Notes under the pieces: model-generated | What the model was told of the DNA's origin: nothing | The model's input: the letters and a program-made list of their open reading frames with translations, nothing else | Databases searched by the model: none | NCBI GenBank assembly: GCA_023957275.1 | Contig: JAMLHF010000025.1 | Coordinates: forward strand, 1 to 57,369 | DNA length: 57,369 nt | DNA from: Lentimicrobium sp. | GTDB lineage: Bacteria; Bacteroidota; Bacteroidia; Bacteroidales; Lentimicrobiaceae | Reading direction: 5' to 3' | Made by a program: the position numbers and the translations under genes | Shown here: piece by piece, positions 17,244 through 26,009 of the stretch | How the letters are laid out: the number at the start of each line of letters is the position of its first letter | Position numbering within the stretch: the stretch's first letter is position 1

Positions 17244-18370
17244 CTCTCGAAAAATGATTTAATGCCGGCAGCGATATAACCTGTTTCGTCTTCGTTCAGC
17301 CCGAAGAACAGAGGTAGCCGGATCAGTGTGGATGCATAGCGCACGGCATCGGGCAGTTCACGGCCGTCGTGCTTATTGCTGAAATAGGGTGAAGAATGAA
17401 GGCTCAGGTAATGAAAGACAGCATGAATACCCTGCCCGGCCAGGTGGTTCAGCAATTGGTCCCTTTCTGCCTGTGAATTGGCAGTGATGTAAAACAGATG
17501 GGCGTTGTGTGCGGCATAATCAGGCACGTAAGGCAGGCCGATATACCCTTTATTTTCGAGCGGGCTGAGCAAATTCCGGTAGCGTTGCCAGCTCTCCATC
17601 CGGTTTTGCTGGATGATGTCGAGGTGTTCGAGCTGGCCGTAGAGAAAGGCCGCTGTAAGTTCGTTGGGCAGGAATGAACTGCCGAGGCTTACCCATTCGT
17701 ATTTCTCTACTTCCCCACGGGAAAAGGCAGCACGGTTGGTTCCTTTTTCGCGCACAATTTCGGCACGTTCTATAAGGGAAGCATCGTTCACCACCAGCAT
17801 GCCACCTTCTCCCGAGGTGATGTTTTTCGTTTCGTGAAACGAAAAGGCGGCCAGGTGCCCGAACGATCCCAGGGGAGTGTCATTGCAGAAAGCATCCACG
17901 CACTGGGCAGCATCTTCAACAACAAAAAGCCGGTGCTTCGCGGCAAGTTCCATGATGGTCTCCATATCGCAGGCGATACCTCCGTAATGCACCACCACGA
18001 TGGCACGGGTTTTTTCAGTGATCAGACCGGCAAGGGAGCCGGCATCAATATTGGGGTTCAGCGGGTTGCTGTCGGCAAACACGATTTTTGCGCCCCTCAG
18101 CGCGAAGGCGTTGGCCGTGGAGACAAACGTATAGGAAGGCATGATTACCTCGTCTCCCGGAGCGATACCGAGCACCAGCGCAGCCAGTTCAAGTGCATCT
18201 GTACAGCTGGTGGTAAGCAGGGCCTTGCGAAAACCATACCGCTCTTCGAAAAAACCCTGGCATAATTGTGTGTAATGCCCGTTGCCGGCAAGGTGGCCGA
18301 GGATGGCCGCTTCGGAAAGATGAAACGCTTCCCTGCCGGTGAAATGAGGCTTGTTGAAAGGAATTTTCAT
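17240..18370 (-). CDS. wecE: dTDP-4-amino-4,6-dideoxygalactose transaminase (WecE/RffA-like)
   Basis: PLP aminotransferase of 376 residues in the DegT/DnrJ/EryC1 family, very close to Escherichia coli WecE along its length. It converts dTDP-4-keto-6-deoxyglucose to dTDP-Fuc4N, a precursor of surface glycans. The PLP lysine is Lys182 in FSFHETKNITSGEGG. Matching blocks include GDEVIMPSYTFVSTANAF, VVEDAAQCVDAF and VREKGTNRAAF. No other dTDP-sugar genes lie beside it; a PseH-like GNAT and acyl-chain genes 16 kb away could use its product, but that link is speculative. Confidence 0.9.
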   Translation of the reverse strand: MKIPFNKPHFTGREAFHLSEAAILGHLAGNGHYTQLCQGFFEERYGFRKALLTTSCTDALELAALVLGIAPGDEVIMPSYTFVSTANAFALRGAKIVFADSNPLNPNIDAGSLAGLITEKTRAIVVVHYGGIACDMETIMELAAKHRLFVVEDAAQCVDAFCNDTPLGSFGHLAAFSFHETKNITSGEGGMLVVNDASLIERAEIVREKGTNRAAFSRGEVEKYEWVSLGSSFLPNELTAAFLYGQLEHLDIIQQNRMESWQRYRNLLSPLENKGYIGLPYVPDYAAHNAHLFYITANSQAERDQLLNHLAGQGIHAVFHYLSLHSSPYFSNKHDGRELPDAVRYASTLIRLPLFFGLNEDETGYIAAGIKSFFER

Positions 18371-18519
18371 ACCCCTTGTTTATTCCGCTAAAGTAGCCAA
18401 ATATGGTAAATGTTTTGCAGTTGACCTGACGTACCGCTGAAATTCGGTTTTTATTCCCGTGACAAGTGCAATTTGTCTACAAAACCATATTTGTTGTTTA
18501 AAAAATTGGTTTATGGTGT

Positions 18520-18527
18520 TATTTTTG
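18520..18527 (+). promoter_or_regulatory. -7 promoter box for the DUF2147 gene
   Basis: TATTTTTG matches TAnnTTTG, 50 bases before the start codon. The upstream TTG at 18494 gives a 23-base spacer, longer than ideal. Confidence 0.4.
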
Positions 18528-18576
18528 CATCAGCCTCAGATGTTATTTCAAATCTATACACCAAAATCATTGTGCC

Positions 18577-19452
18577 ATGAAATTCAAAGTTTTGACGCTT
18601 GCTCTCATGTTTGTGACTTCGGCAACTTTTGCCCAGACACAACCGGTTAAGCAGTCGACCAAAGAATCTGAAACAGCAAAACCTTCGGTAGTTGTAAAGC
18701 AAATGAAGCCCGCAGGTACTGCTGCGAAGGAGACGAAAGCGCAAACCACAAAAGAGGTGGCTCCCAAGCCTGCACCCCAGGTAACGCCGGCAAATCAGAA
18801 GGGTGTGCCACAGAAACAGGTTCAGGGTAAGGTTGCTCCGGCCGATAAAAAAGCCGCTCCTCAGAAACAAGCCACCAAAGAAGTTGCCCCGGCCGGGAAA
18901 CCCAAATCCGTGGCTCCCCAGAAAGCAACACCGGCAAATCAAAAAGTTGCACCGCAAAAGCAGTCATCCAAAGAAACAGCACCTATTAAGCCCAAATCAG
19001 TTGCTCCCGTAAAGGCTACTGACGAAAAGAAATCACCGGTGACCGCGCCCAAGGACATTACCGGGTACTGGCTTACTGCCAACAAAGCGTCTATCATTCA
19101 TTTTACCAAAACAGGGGATGTGTATAATGGTAAAATCGTATGGCTGCGCCAGCCCAACGACAAATCGGGCAAACCGGTAAGAGACGTGAATAACCCGAAC
19201 AAGGCCAAAAGGAACAATCCTGTGCTTGGCACACAAATGGTTTATAACCTGAAATACAATGCCGCCAAAAAGATTTATGAAGGCGGAAAGGCTTACCAGC
19301 CGCAAACCGGGCGCACATTCGACTGCAAAGCCAAAGTTACTGGCAATGGAAACGTGCTGGAGGTTACCGGTATCGCAGGTTTGTCGATGATCAGCAAAAC
19401 CCTTACCTGGTCGCGGACCAACGGCATCCCGGGCAAAGGAAGCCTGAAATAA
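18577..19452 (+). CDS. Secreted DUF2147 protein with a Lys/Pro/Ala-rich repeat region
   Basis: Exported protein of 291 residues. A signal peptide (about 1-20, ending TFAQ) is followed by about 130 residues of low-complexity, strongly basic repeat and then a DUF2147 domain (about 158-286: DITGYWL, YNGKIVWLRQP, TLTWSR). The repeat has units of about 30 residues built from TKEVAP, TPANQK, APQKQ and KPKSVAP blocks, seen fully at least twice. DUF2147 domains occur in exported Bacteroidota and Proteobacteria proteins and have no settled function. The basic linker might bind polyanions such as LPS, DNA or polyphosphate; this is a guess. A strong terminator follows. Confidence 0.85.
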   Translation: MKFKVLTLALMFVTSATFAQTQPVKQSTKESETAKPSVVVKQMKPAGTAAKETKAQTTKEVAPKPAPQVTPANQKGVPQKQVQGKVAPADKKAAPQKQATKEVAPAGKPKSVAPQKATPANQKVAPQKQSSKETAPIKPKSVAPVKATDEKKSPVTAPKDITGYWLTANKASIIHFTKTGDVYNGKIVWLRQPNDKSGKPVRDVNNPNKAKRNNPVLGTQMVYNLKYNAAKKIYEGGKAYQPQTGRTFDCKAKVTGNGNVLEVTGIAGLSMISKTLTWSRTNGIPGKGSLK

Positions 19453-19496
19453 AATATTGCATAGTATCCGCTGAAGTATACAGCTGATAAAGTCAG

Positions 19497-19559
19497 CCTG
19501 ACGAGCCGGTTCACCTTGAAAGGGGATGTTATTCCGGCTTGTCGGGTTTCTTTTTTTTT
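19497..19559 (+). terminator. Intrinsic terminator after the DUF2147 gene
   Basis: Left arm CCTGACGAGCCGG (19497-19509) pairs with CCGGCTTGTCGGG (19534-19546), 13 pairs with two G-U wobbles, followed by a T-rich run (19547-19559). The 24-base loop can form a small inner hairpin. It faces the converging SGNH-like gene. Confidence 0.8.
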
Positions 19560-19659
19560 GGAAATTGTATTCAGGAGTTGTTGATACAAAAATCTGCCTG
19601 CCAGTTCACGCATGAGCCGCAATATGATAGTCAGGCGTCTTTTCTGTTGATGTCCGCTT

Positions 19660-20625
19660 TTACGGGTTGATGTGTGCCTGCATCCTTGCCCTGAATTTTT
19701 CGCTGACGATATCGGCACCCCGGGGATTCACATGGTCTGCATTGAAAAACAACTCCGGCCTTCCGCTCAGCGCTTCCCTGAAATCAAGCAGAATATAGTT
19801 TCCACTGACTTCACCGGCGATTTCTTCAATCTGCCGGTCAAGGTTATCCAGATCGACCAGTTTACGGGCGTGCATAAGGTACTCATCGGTGAGGGGCATC
19901 CTTACCAGGACGGGGGTAATGCCGTAATCACGGCAGAGGCTGAGGATTTTCCGGAAATAGGTTTCAGGGCCCTTGTCGGGCTTATTGCCATAGCCTGCGA
20001 GGTAAGATGTAGCCCTTTCGAGCCCCAGCGCATTCCGGTCAGGTTCTTCTGCAAAGTTCCGGTAATCGCGCGGAGGGCGATACCCGTTTTTCACCTGGGT
20101 GAAATCGGCATCGCGAAAGAGTACCGACATGTAAATAAACTTGTAGTTTCCGATATAAGCGCAGAAGCGGCCGGTAAACCATTTGATGTAATAGTCGAAA
20201 TCTCCGGTTTCCCTGGCCAGGGCCGGATAATCCACATATTTGCGCCAGTACCCGTCGAACTTCAGGGTGTTTTCGGCTTTGGGGCTGAAGTTGGCCGGAT
20301 CCACTGAGAGTACGGCATATTCAGGGGTCTTCCCTGTTTTCTCAAGGATGTATTTCAACTTATAATAGGTCTGGGTGTACACCTCGCCCGGCGATGCATA
20401 ATTGAAACTGTTGCCGGTAATTGCCGGATTGATCATGTCGTGCGAATTGCCCAGCATCAGAAAGGTAAGGGTGTCGTTGTACTCCTCAAACTGCCTGTCC
20501 TGGTTCCGGTTCAGGCGGTGGTAGATCATCGTGCGGTCATAAACAGCATTCAGCACTGCATTCACTGCCAGTGTCAGCAGCAGGAATATCAGCGTATTTC
20601 TGAAAAACTGTTTTTGTCTGTTCAT
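19660..20625 (-). CDS. SGNH-hydrolase-like partner of the MBOAT acyltransferase
   Basis: Protein of about 321 residues with an N-terminal membrane anchor (about 9-28) and a periplasmic domain. The start of the domain has FLMLGNSHDMINP, where the serine of an SGNH/GDSL-type site would sit, and the end has FFNADHVNPRGADIV, the typical late Asp-x-x-His position. Such proteins are usually encoded next to AlgI/DltB-type MBOAT enzymes and complete acyl transfer in the periplasm (as AlgJ/AlgX or DltD do). The ATG at 20625 is 2 bases after the MBOAT stop; a frame of 42 more codons upstream overlaps that gene and is not favoured. Confidence 0.75.
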   Translation of the reverse strand: MNRQKQFFRNTLIFLLLTLAVNAVLNAVYDRTMIYHRLNRNQDRQFEEYNDTLTFLMLGNSHDMINPAITGNSFNYASPGEVYTQTYYKLKYILEKTGKTPEYAVLSVDPANFSPKAENTLKFDGYWRKYVDYPALARETGDFDYYIKWFTGRFCAYIGNYKFIYMSVLFRDADFTQVKNGYRPPRDYRNFAEEPDRNALGLERATSYLAGYGNKPDKGPETYFRKILSLCRDYGITPVLVRMPLTDEYLMHARKLVDLDNLDRQIEEIAGEVSGNYILLDFREALSGRPELFFNADHVNPRGADIVSEKFRARMQAHINP

Positions 20626-20627
20626 CT

Positions 20628-22079
20628 TTAAAACTGGAAATAAAAGAATTCCTGGCGTGTAAAAATCCCGAAAATAAGCAGAAAGAACAAAACGGCCAGA
20701 TATGCAGCAAACCTCACGGGCAGCGGCCGTTGCATAAAATGCTCCTTCCATCCCGGCCGGCCGGCCAGCGCCTCAAAGCGCAGCATAAACACAATCAGGA
20801 TCAGGCTGAGGGTAAAGTCGTTGTTTTGCAACATCTGCTTCAGGGCAATGCCGGTATTGCTGAAGTCGGTGATATTTCCGATCAGGGTGAGGGTGGAGGA
20901 GAAACTGTGCTGTCCGAAGAAAAAGCCTGTGGCGCTGACCAGCAGAAAAGTTGACGCCTGGTTCAGTGCTTTGAGCAGCGCGGGGGCGGCAGCCAGCCCG
21001 CTGAAGCGGTTAAACTTTTCCATCATGGGCTTGCTGATATTGGCAAGGGCCATATAGATTCCATGTGTTAATCCGAAAATCAGGAAGTTCCATTGGGCGC
21101 CATGCCAGAAGCCCACCAGGGTGAATGTGATGATCAGGTTCAGGTTAAGGCGCCAGGCAGCTGTTTTGCCCCTGAATCTGGAGGGCAGCGAGAAGTAGAC
21201 GTAATCCCTCAGCCAGGTGGTGAGGGTAATGTGCCAGCGGTTCCAGAAATCAGCCACCGACCGGGCTGAGAAAGGCCGGTTGAAGTTCCGGCTCAGCCTG
21301 AAACCCATCAGCCGGGCGGAACCAATGGCAATATCGGTGTAACCTGAAAAGTCGGCATATACCTGGATAATCAGCAGGGGGAGTGCGATGGCGATCTGTA
21401 TACCGTGAAAGTATTCAGGTTGTCCGTATACCGGCTGTACCAGCATGGCAATGCGGTCGGCTATCACGATTTTCTTGAACAACCCCCAAAGGATCAGCCG
21501 AAGTCCTGAAGCGAAAGCAGCCGGATCGAAGGCGTGTTCCTGCCGGAACTGCGGCATCAGGTTGCGCGCCCTTTCGATGGGGCCGGCTACCAGCTGAGGA
21601 AAGAAGGTGACATACAAGGCAAAAATTCCGGCGTGTTTTTCCGGTTTTGTAACTCCCCTGTATACATCGATAACATATCCCAGCGTTTGAAATGTGTAGA
21701 ATGAAATCCCAACAGGGAGCAAAATGGCATAATACGGAATTTGTCCGGGAAGCCCCGTCAGATCCGACAATCCGGAAATCAGTCCGGTGAAGAAGCCCAG
21801 GTATTTGAATATGAACAGCATGCCCAGATTGACGGTCAGGGCAGCCCAGAGCCAGGGCTTCTTCCGCTTTTTAACGGTGTGGGCTTCCATGCCCAGGGCT
21901 GCATAATACGAAACGGCGGTGGCGGCCATCAGCAGCAGCACATACTCCACCTTCCACATGGCGTAAAACAGGTAGCTTGCCGCCAGCAGTAATATCCAGC
22001 GCCATTTTCCCGGAAGCGCATAATACGCCGCTACGGTGAGCGGAAGAAATATCAGGTATCCGATGGAATTGAACAACAT
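20628..22079 (-). CDS. MBOAT-family O-acyltransferase (AlgI/DltB-like)
   Basis: Polytopic membrane protein of 483 residues that moves an acyl (usually acetyl) group across the inner membrane for O-acylation of an exopolysaccharide or envelope polymer. AlgI-type motifs are clear: FFPQLVAGPIERA, YADFSGYTDIAIGSARLMGF, FWNRWHITLTTWLRDYVY and GFWHGAQWNFLIFGL with the catalytic-type His. The partner SGNH-like gene follows directly. The substrate is not encoded nearby in an obvious way; the adjacent envelope genes make a surface glycan or glycolipid likely. Confidence 0.92.
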   Translation of the reverse strand: MLFNSIGYLIFLPLTVAAYYALPGKWRWILLLAASYLFYAMWKVEYVLLLMAATAVSYYAALGMEAHTVKKRKKPWLWAALTVNLGMLFIFKYLGFFTGLISGLSDLTGLPGQIPYYAILLPVGISFYTFQTLGYVIDVYRGVTKPEKHAGIFALYVTFFPQLVAGPIERARNLMPQFRQEHAFDPAAFASGLRLILWGLFKKIVIADRIAMLVQPVYGQPEYFHGIQIAIALPLLIIQVYADFSGYTDIAIGSARLMGFRLSRNFNRPFSARSVADFWNRWHITLTTWLRDYVYFSLPSRFRGKTAAWRLNLNLIITFTLVGFWHGAQWNFLIFGLTHGIYMALANISKPMMEKFNRFSGLAAAPALLKALNQASTFLLVSATGFFFGQHSFSSTLTLIGNITDFSNTGIALKQMLQNNDFTLSLILIVFMLRFEALAGRPGWKEHFMQRPLPVRFAAYLAVLFFLLIFGIFTRQEFFYFQF

Positions 22080-22101
22080 GTGGCCGGCGCATTGTGCCGG
22101 A

Positions 22102-22109
22102 CAAAAGTA
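22102..22109 (-). promoter_or_regulatory. -7 promoter box for the MBOAT unit
   Basis: Reads TACTTTTG on the minus strand, 22 bases before the MBOAT start. Between box and ATG is a small hairpin (CCGGC/GCCGG, 22084-22100). Confidence 0.4.
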
Positions 22110-22280
22110 GGGAAAATGCAGTTTTTCGGCGAATTTATTCCAAAATCGTCCGGGCGGTTGGCAGGGGGTTCCCGGATAAACACTTACGGGTCAATCTGAT
22201 TTTTGTGTTACTTTGCGCCTGAAAACGGAGATACCCGGCTGCCGGGATCTGAATCCGGCGCTTTATATAACCTGTGCATT

Positions 22281-24296
22281 ATGAGTACGCCCAAGAAGAG
22301 GAGCAAACCCCTGACTTCCAAACCGGAAAAAAAGGCAAACACCCGATCGTGGGGCAATCTGCCTTATCATCTTCTGATCACGGCATTTGCGTTTATTCTA
22401 TACGGAAACACCATCAATAACCGGTATTCTCTCGACGATGTCTATGTTACCGGAAAGAATCCCCTCACCCAGCAGGGTATCAGGGCCATCCCCGCCATCT
22501 TCTCATCGTATTACATCAACCTGAATGCCGAGGAGGGCGGACAGCACAACTTCGGTTACCGCCCGCTGGCCAAAGCCACTTTTGCCCTTGAGTGGCAGTT
22601 TTTCGGAGAGAATCCCCACGTGAGCCATTTCTTAAATGTCCTGCTTTACGCCCTTACCGGAATCCTGCTGTTTATGCTGTTGCGGCGGCTGCTCGGAAAA
22701 TATCATGTGTTGTTACCCTTGCTTACCGTGATGTTGTTTCTGGCGCACCCCCTGCATACCGAAGTGGTGGCGAGCCTGAAGAACAGGGAAGAGCTGCTCA
22801 GTTTTCTGGGAGCCCTGCTTTCGCTGAAATACTTTCTGAGATTTTACGATTCAGGTAAAAAGATTAACATATTGTGGGGTACCTTGTTTTTTGGGCTGGG
22901 CTACCTGTCCAAAGCCAATGTGATGACCTTTCTGGCGGTGATTCCGCTGGTGTTTTATTTCTTTACAGATGTCAGACCCCGTCAGATATTGCTGATGCTG
23001 ATTCCGTTGCTGCTGGTGCTGGCCGTTGCGGTTGTGGTGCCAAGAATTTTTCTGGGTGAGACCACCCGTTCCCTGCAGTTTATCGAGAACCCTTTGCTCA
23101 TGGGCGCCTCCCTTGCCGAGCGTCTGGGGACCTCCATGATGGTGATGCTGTTTTACCTTCAGAAACTGGTTTTCCCCCATCCGCTGGGGTTCTACTATGG
23201 ATTTAATATGATTCCCGTTACCGGTCTGGCAAACCCGATGGTATGGCTTTCGCTGCTGATCCATTTAGGGTTGCTTGGATTTGCATTGTGGAAGATCAGG
23301 GAAAAACACCTGCTATCATTTGCCATACTTTTCTACCTGGTGAATATTTCGCTGTTTTCCAACCTGATTGCTCCTCCCACGGGAATAGTGGCGGAGCGCT
23401 TCCTCTATATTGCTTCCCTGGGGTTTGTACTTGCGCTGGTTTACGGGATATTCAGGATTTTCGGCCCGGTTACTGCCGGAGAGCAATTGCCGGCCAGCGT
23501 GAAGAATTACGCGGTACTCATTGCGGTGATTCTTGTCATCCCGGCTACCGCCAAAACCATCGACCGCAACCGCGACTGGAAGGATGAGCTGACCCTTTAT
23601 GCCGCGGATATGCCCTATCTGGAGCAATCGGCTAAAGCTAATTTTATCTATGCTACCAATCTGCGTTCTTCGGTAGTGGAAAGGCTGAAATCGGGCGTGC
23701 CGCGGCAGCAGATTGTTTCTGATGCCCGGATTTGCATAAAGCATTTTAAACAGGCAACCAGGGTGTATCCTGCCTATGCCGATGCCTGGAATAACCTGGG
23801 TGAGTCATTTCTGCTGCTGCTCAACGAGTCCGATTCGGCGATACAGTACTTTGAAAAAGCCGTGGAGCATAATCCGCAGTTTACGGCTGCGTTTTATAAC
23901 CTGGGTTACACCTATCAGGTGACCGGTCAGCCCGAAAAGGCCATTCCGAATTACGAAAGGGCGCTGGAACTCCAGCCCTTCGAGATCAGGGCCATGTCGA
24001 ACCTTGCCCAACTCTATCAGAAGACCGGACAAACCGAAAAGGCCATTGCCCTGAATGAAGATATTATTACGATAGAGCCCGGGCTGGACCTGCCCTACAT
24101 CAATCTGGGCACTTATGCCATGCGCGGCGGGGATGCTGCCAAAGCCCTGGAATATTTTGAGCAGGCCATCCGGATTAACCCGAATAATTTTGAACTCAAT
24201 ATGCGGCTCCGGAATTACTACCAGAAGGTTGGCGATTCAGCGAAAGCCGATTATTATCTTGACCTGGCACGCCGATCAGGACGGCCTCAACAATAA
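22281..24296 (+). CDS. TMTC-like membrane glycosyltransferase with C-terminal TPRs
   Basis: Polytopic protein of about 671 residues. The N-terminal part has about ten or more helices and looks like the GT-C fold of TMTC-type O-mannosyltransferase relatives: a first loop with NRYSLDDVYVTGKNP holding the acidic pair, then GYRPLAKATFALEWQFFG and HFLNVLLYALTGILLF. The C-terminal 190 residues have about four TPR units (AYADAWNNLGESFLLL, AAFYNLGYTYQVTGQPEKAI, and others). TMTC relatives move sugars from lipid carriers to proteins; bacterial members are mostly uncharacterised. The ATG at 22281 is used because the preceding residues are not conserved-looking. An acyl-AMP ligase gene follows after 9 bases, so the two may be co-transcribed. 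Confidence 0.75.
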   Translation: MSTPKKRSKPLTSKPEKKANTRSWGNLPYHLLITAFAFILYGNTINNRYSLDDVYVTGKNPLTQQGIRAIPAIFSSYYINLNAEEGGQHNFGYRPLAKATFALEWQFFGENPHVSHFLNVLLYALTGILLFMLLRRLLGKYHVLLPLLTVMLFLAHPLHTEVVASLKNREELLSFLGALLSLKYFLRFYDSGKKINILWGTLFFGLGYLSKANVMTFLAVIPLVFYFFTDVRPRQILLMLIPLLLVLAVAVVVPRIFLGETTRSLQFIENPLLMGASLAERLGTSMMVMLFYLQKLVFPHPLGFYYGFNMIPVTGLANPMVWLSLLIHLGLLGFALWKIREKHLLSFAILFYLVNISLFSNLIAPPTGIVAERFLYIASLGFVLALVYGIFRIFGPVTAGEQLPASVKNYAVLIAVILVIPATAKTIDRNRDWKDELTLYAADMPYLEQSAKANFIYATNLRSSVVERLKSGVPRQQIVSDARICIKHFKQATRVYPAYADAWNNLGESFLLLLNESDSAIQYFEKAVEHNPQFTAAFYNLGYTYQVTGQPEKAIPNYERALELQPFEIRAMSNLAQLYQKTGQTEKAIALNEDIITIEPGLDLPYINLGTYAMRGGDAAKALEYFEQAIRINPNNFELNMRLRNYYQKVGDSAKADYYLDLARRSGRPQQ

Positions 24297-24305
24297 GTAT
24301 CACCG

Positions 24306-26009
24306 ATGCCCGAAAACTCTGCCTACTATCAACCTGAGCTTACCCTGCCTGATCTGCTGAAGCGGGCTGCTGCAGACCCTGCGCCTCTGTATACCGGTTA
24401 TATGGACGAGAAAGGGGAAATTGACAGACAAACCTATGCTGAACTTTTAAATGAGGCCACCTCGCTTGCCTGTGGATTACAGGCGCTGGGGATGCTGTCC
24501 GGCGACAAAGCCATCATTGCAACCCGGCAGAACCGGGAAACCATCACCCTGCTCTGGGCCTGTTTCCTGGCGGGGGTAGTACCTACGGTGCTCCAGCCGC
24601 CCCTTACCTTTTCGGGATACAACCCCGCCGTGGAGAAACTGAAAAATGTTTACCGGCAGTTCGGAGAACCTTATATATTTTTCAGTGAGGAAATGGCTGA
24701 GACTGACGGGCTTCCTGATGAAAAAGTTAAACATGTCAATGATCTTGATTGTAGCGGAAACTTTGAAGCACCGTATCTGCAACCCGGCGACCTGGCATTT
24801 GTGCAGTTTTCGTCGGGCAGCACGGGCGATCCCAAGGGCATTATGCTTACCCATCACAACCTGATGGTAAATATGGATGCCATCCGGATCGGCCTTGATC
24901 TGCATTTCCCTGACCGCACCGGCAACTGGATGCCTTTGTTCCACGATATGGGGCTGATCGGGTACCATCTGGTACCACTTTATTGCTCCATTTATCAGTT
25001 TCACACCGAAACGATAGATTTTATCAAGAATCCCGGTTTGTGGCTTGATCTGATGAGTGGGTCCCGGATTAACGTTACCGGCTGTCCGAACTTCGGGCTG
25101 GCGTTGGTACTTCGCTATCTGAGCAGGAAAAAGACCCTGCCGGACTGGAATTTTTCTTCGATGAAGGCCATGCTCAACGGGGCAGAGCCAATCTCGGTGC
25201 AGATTATGAATGATTTTGTGGAGCGCCTGCAGCCCTTCGGATTCAGAACCGAAGCCATGATGCCGGTATACGGGATGGCCGAAGCCACGCTGGCCATTTC
25301 ATTTACGCCCCTGATGCGGCCTTCGGTGATCACTGCCTTTGATGCGACCAGACTCGATCTGGAAGGCATAGCCGTGGAAGTGCCGGTGGATGATCCGGGT
25401 GCCAGGCTGCTGTCGGGCGTGGGCATTGCCCTGAACGACACGTGGATCCGTATCACCGGTCATGACGACAGTCCGGTAGAGGACAGAATGACGGGCCACA
25501 TTCAGTTGAAAGGACCCGGTATCACCGGAGGGTATTACCGGAAACCCGAAGCCACCCGGGCTGCCTTCTGCGGTGAATGGCTGCGTACCGGCGATATCGG
25601 TTTCTTTTATAAAGGCAACCTTTATGTGAGCGGCAGGCACAAGGATATTATTTTTAAAAACGGACGTAACTATTTTGCCAACGATCTGGAAACCATGGCC
25701 TGCACCGTCGACGAAATCAGTTATGGCAAGGTTTGTTTCGGTGGTACCACCAGCCGCGAAACGGGACATGATAAAGTGATCGCTTTTCTGGCCGGTTCGC
25801 CCGGTGAAAAGGCCATGGAGACCTTCAGGCAGCTGCGCAACCTGCTGCGGGCCAACCTGGGCATTACCGTTGATGAGCTGGTGATGGTTAAATCCAATGA
25901 AATCCCGAAAACGTCAAGCGGGAAACTGCAACGGTATAAGCTGATGCAACGCTACCTTGCCGGTGAGTTTGCCGAAACAACCCTGCCGGCTGCTATTCTG
26001 AACATATGA
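24306..26009 (+). CDS. Fatty acyl-AMP ligase-type enzyme, stand-alone
   Basis: ANL-superfamily adenylating enzyme of 567 residues, closest in pattern to fatty acyl-AMP ligases (FAAL). It activates a carboxylic acid with ATP and hands it to a carrier protein. A3-type loop: FSSGSTGDPKGIMLTHHNLM; also PVYGMAEATLAISF, GEWLRTGDIGF and, at the C-terminus, IPKTSSGKLQRYKL with the catalytic lysine. FAAL-type features include NWMPLFHDMGLIGYHLVPL after the A3 loop. It has no fused carrier domain; the free ACP at 28682 is the nearest candidate. The stop overlaps the sulfotransferase start by 4 bases. Acid substrate unknown. Confidence 0.88.
   Translation: MPENSAYYQPELTLPDLLKRAAADPAPLYTGYMDEKGEIDRQTYAELLNEATSLACGLQALGMLSGDKAIIATRQNRETITLLWACFLAGVVPTVLQPPLTFSGYNPAVEKLKNVYRQFGEPYIFFSEEMAETDGLPDEKVKHVNDLDCSGNFEAPYLQPGDLAFVQFSSGSTGDPKGIMLTHHNLMVNMDAIRIGLDLHFPDRTGNWMPLFHDMGLIGYHLVPLYCSIYQFHTETIDFIKNPGLWLDLMSGSRINVTGCPNFGLALVLRYLSRKKTLPDWNFSSMKAMLNGAEPISVQIMNDFVERLQPFGFRTEAMMPVYGMAEATLAISFTPLMRPSVITAFDATRLDLEGIAVEVPVDDPGARLLSGVGIALNDTWIRITGHDDSPVEDRMTGHIQLKGPGITGGYYRKPEATRAAFCGEWLRTGDIGFFYKGNLYVSGRHKDIIFKNGRNYFANDLETMACTVDEISYGKVCFGGTTSRETGHDKVIAFLAGSPGEKAMETFRQLRNLLRANLGITVDELVMVKSNEIPKTSSGKLQRYKLMQRYLAGEFAETTLPAAILNI

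Noticed and set aside
24306-26009. Polyketide or nonribosomal peptide assembly line
   Set aside because: Only adenylating and carrier parts are present; there are no ketosynthase type I, condensation or thioesterase domains in the region.
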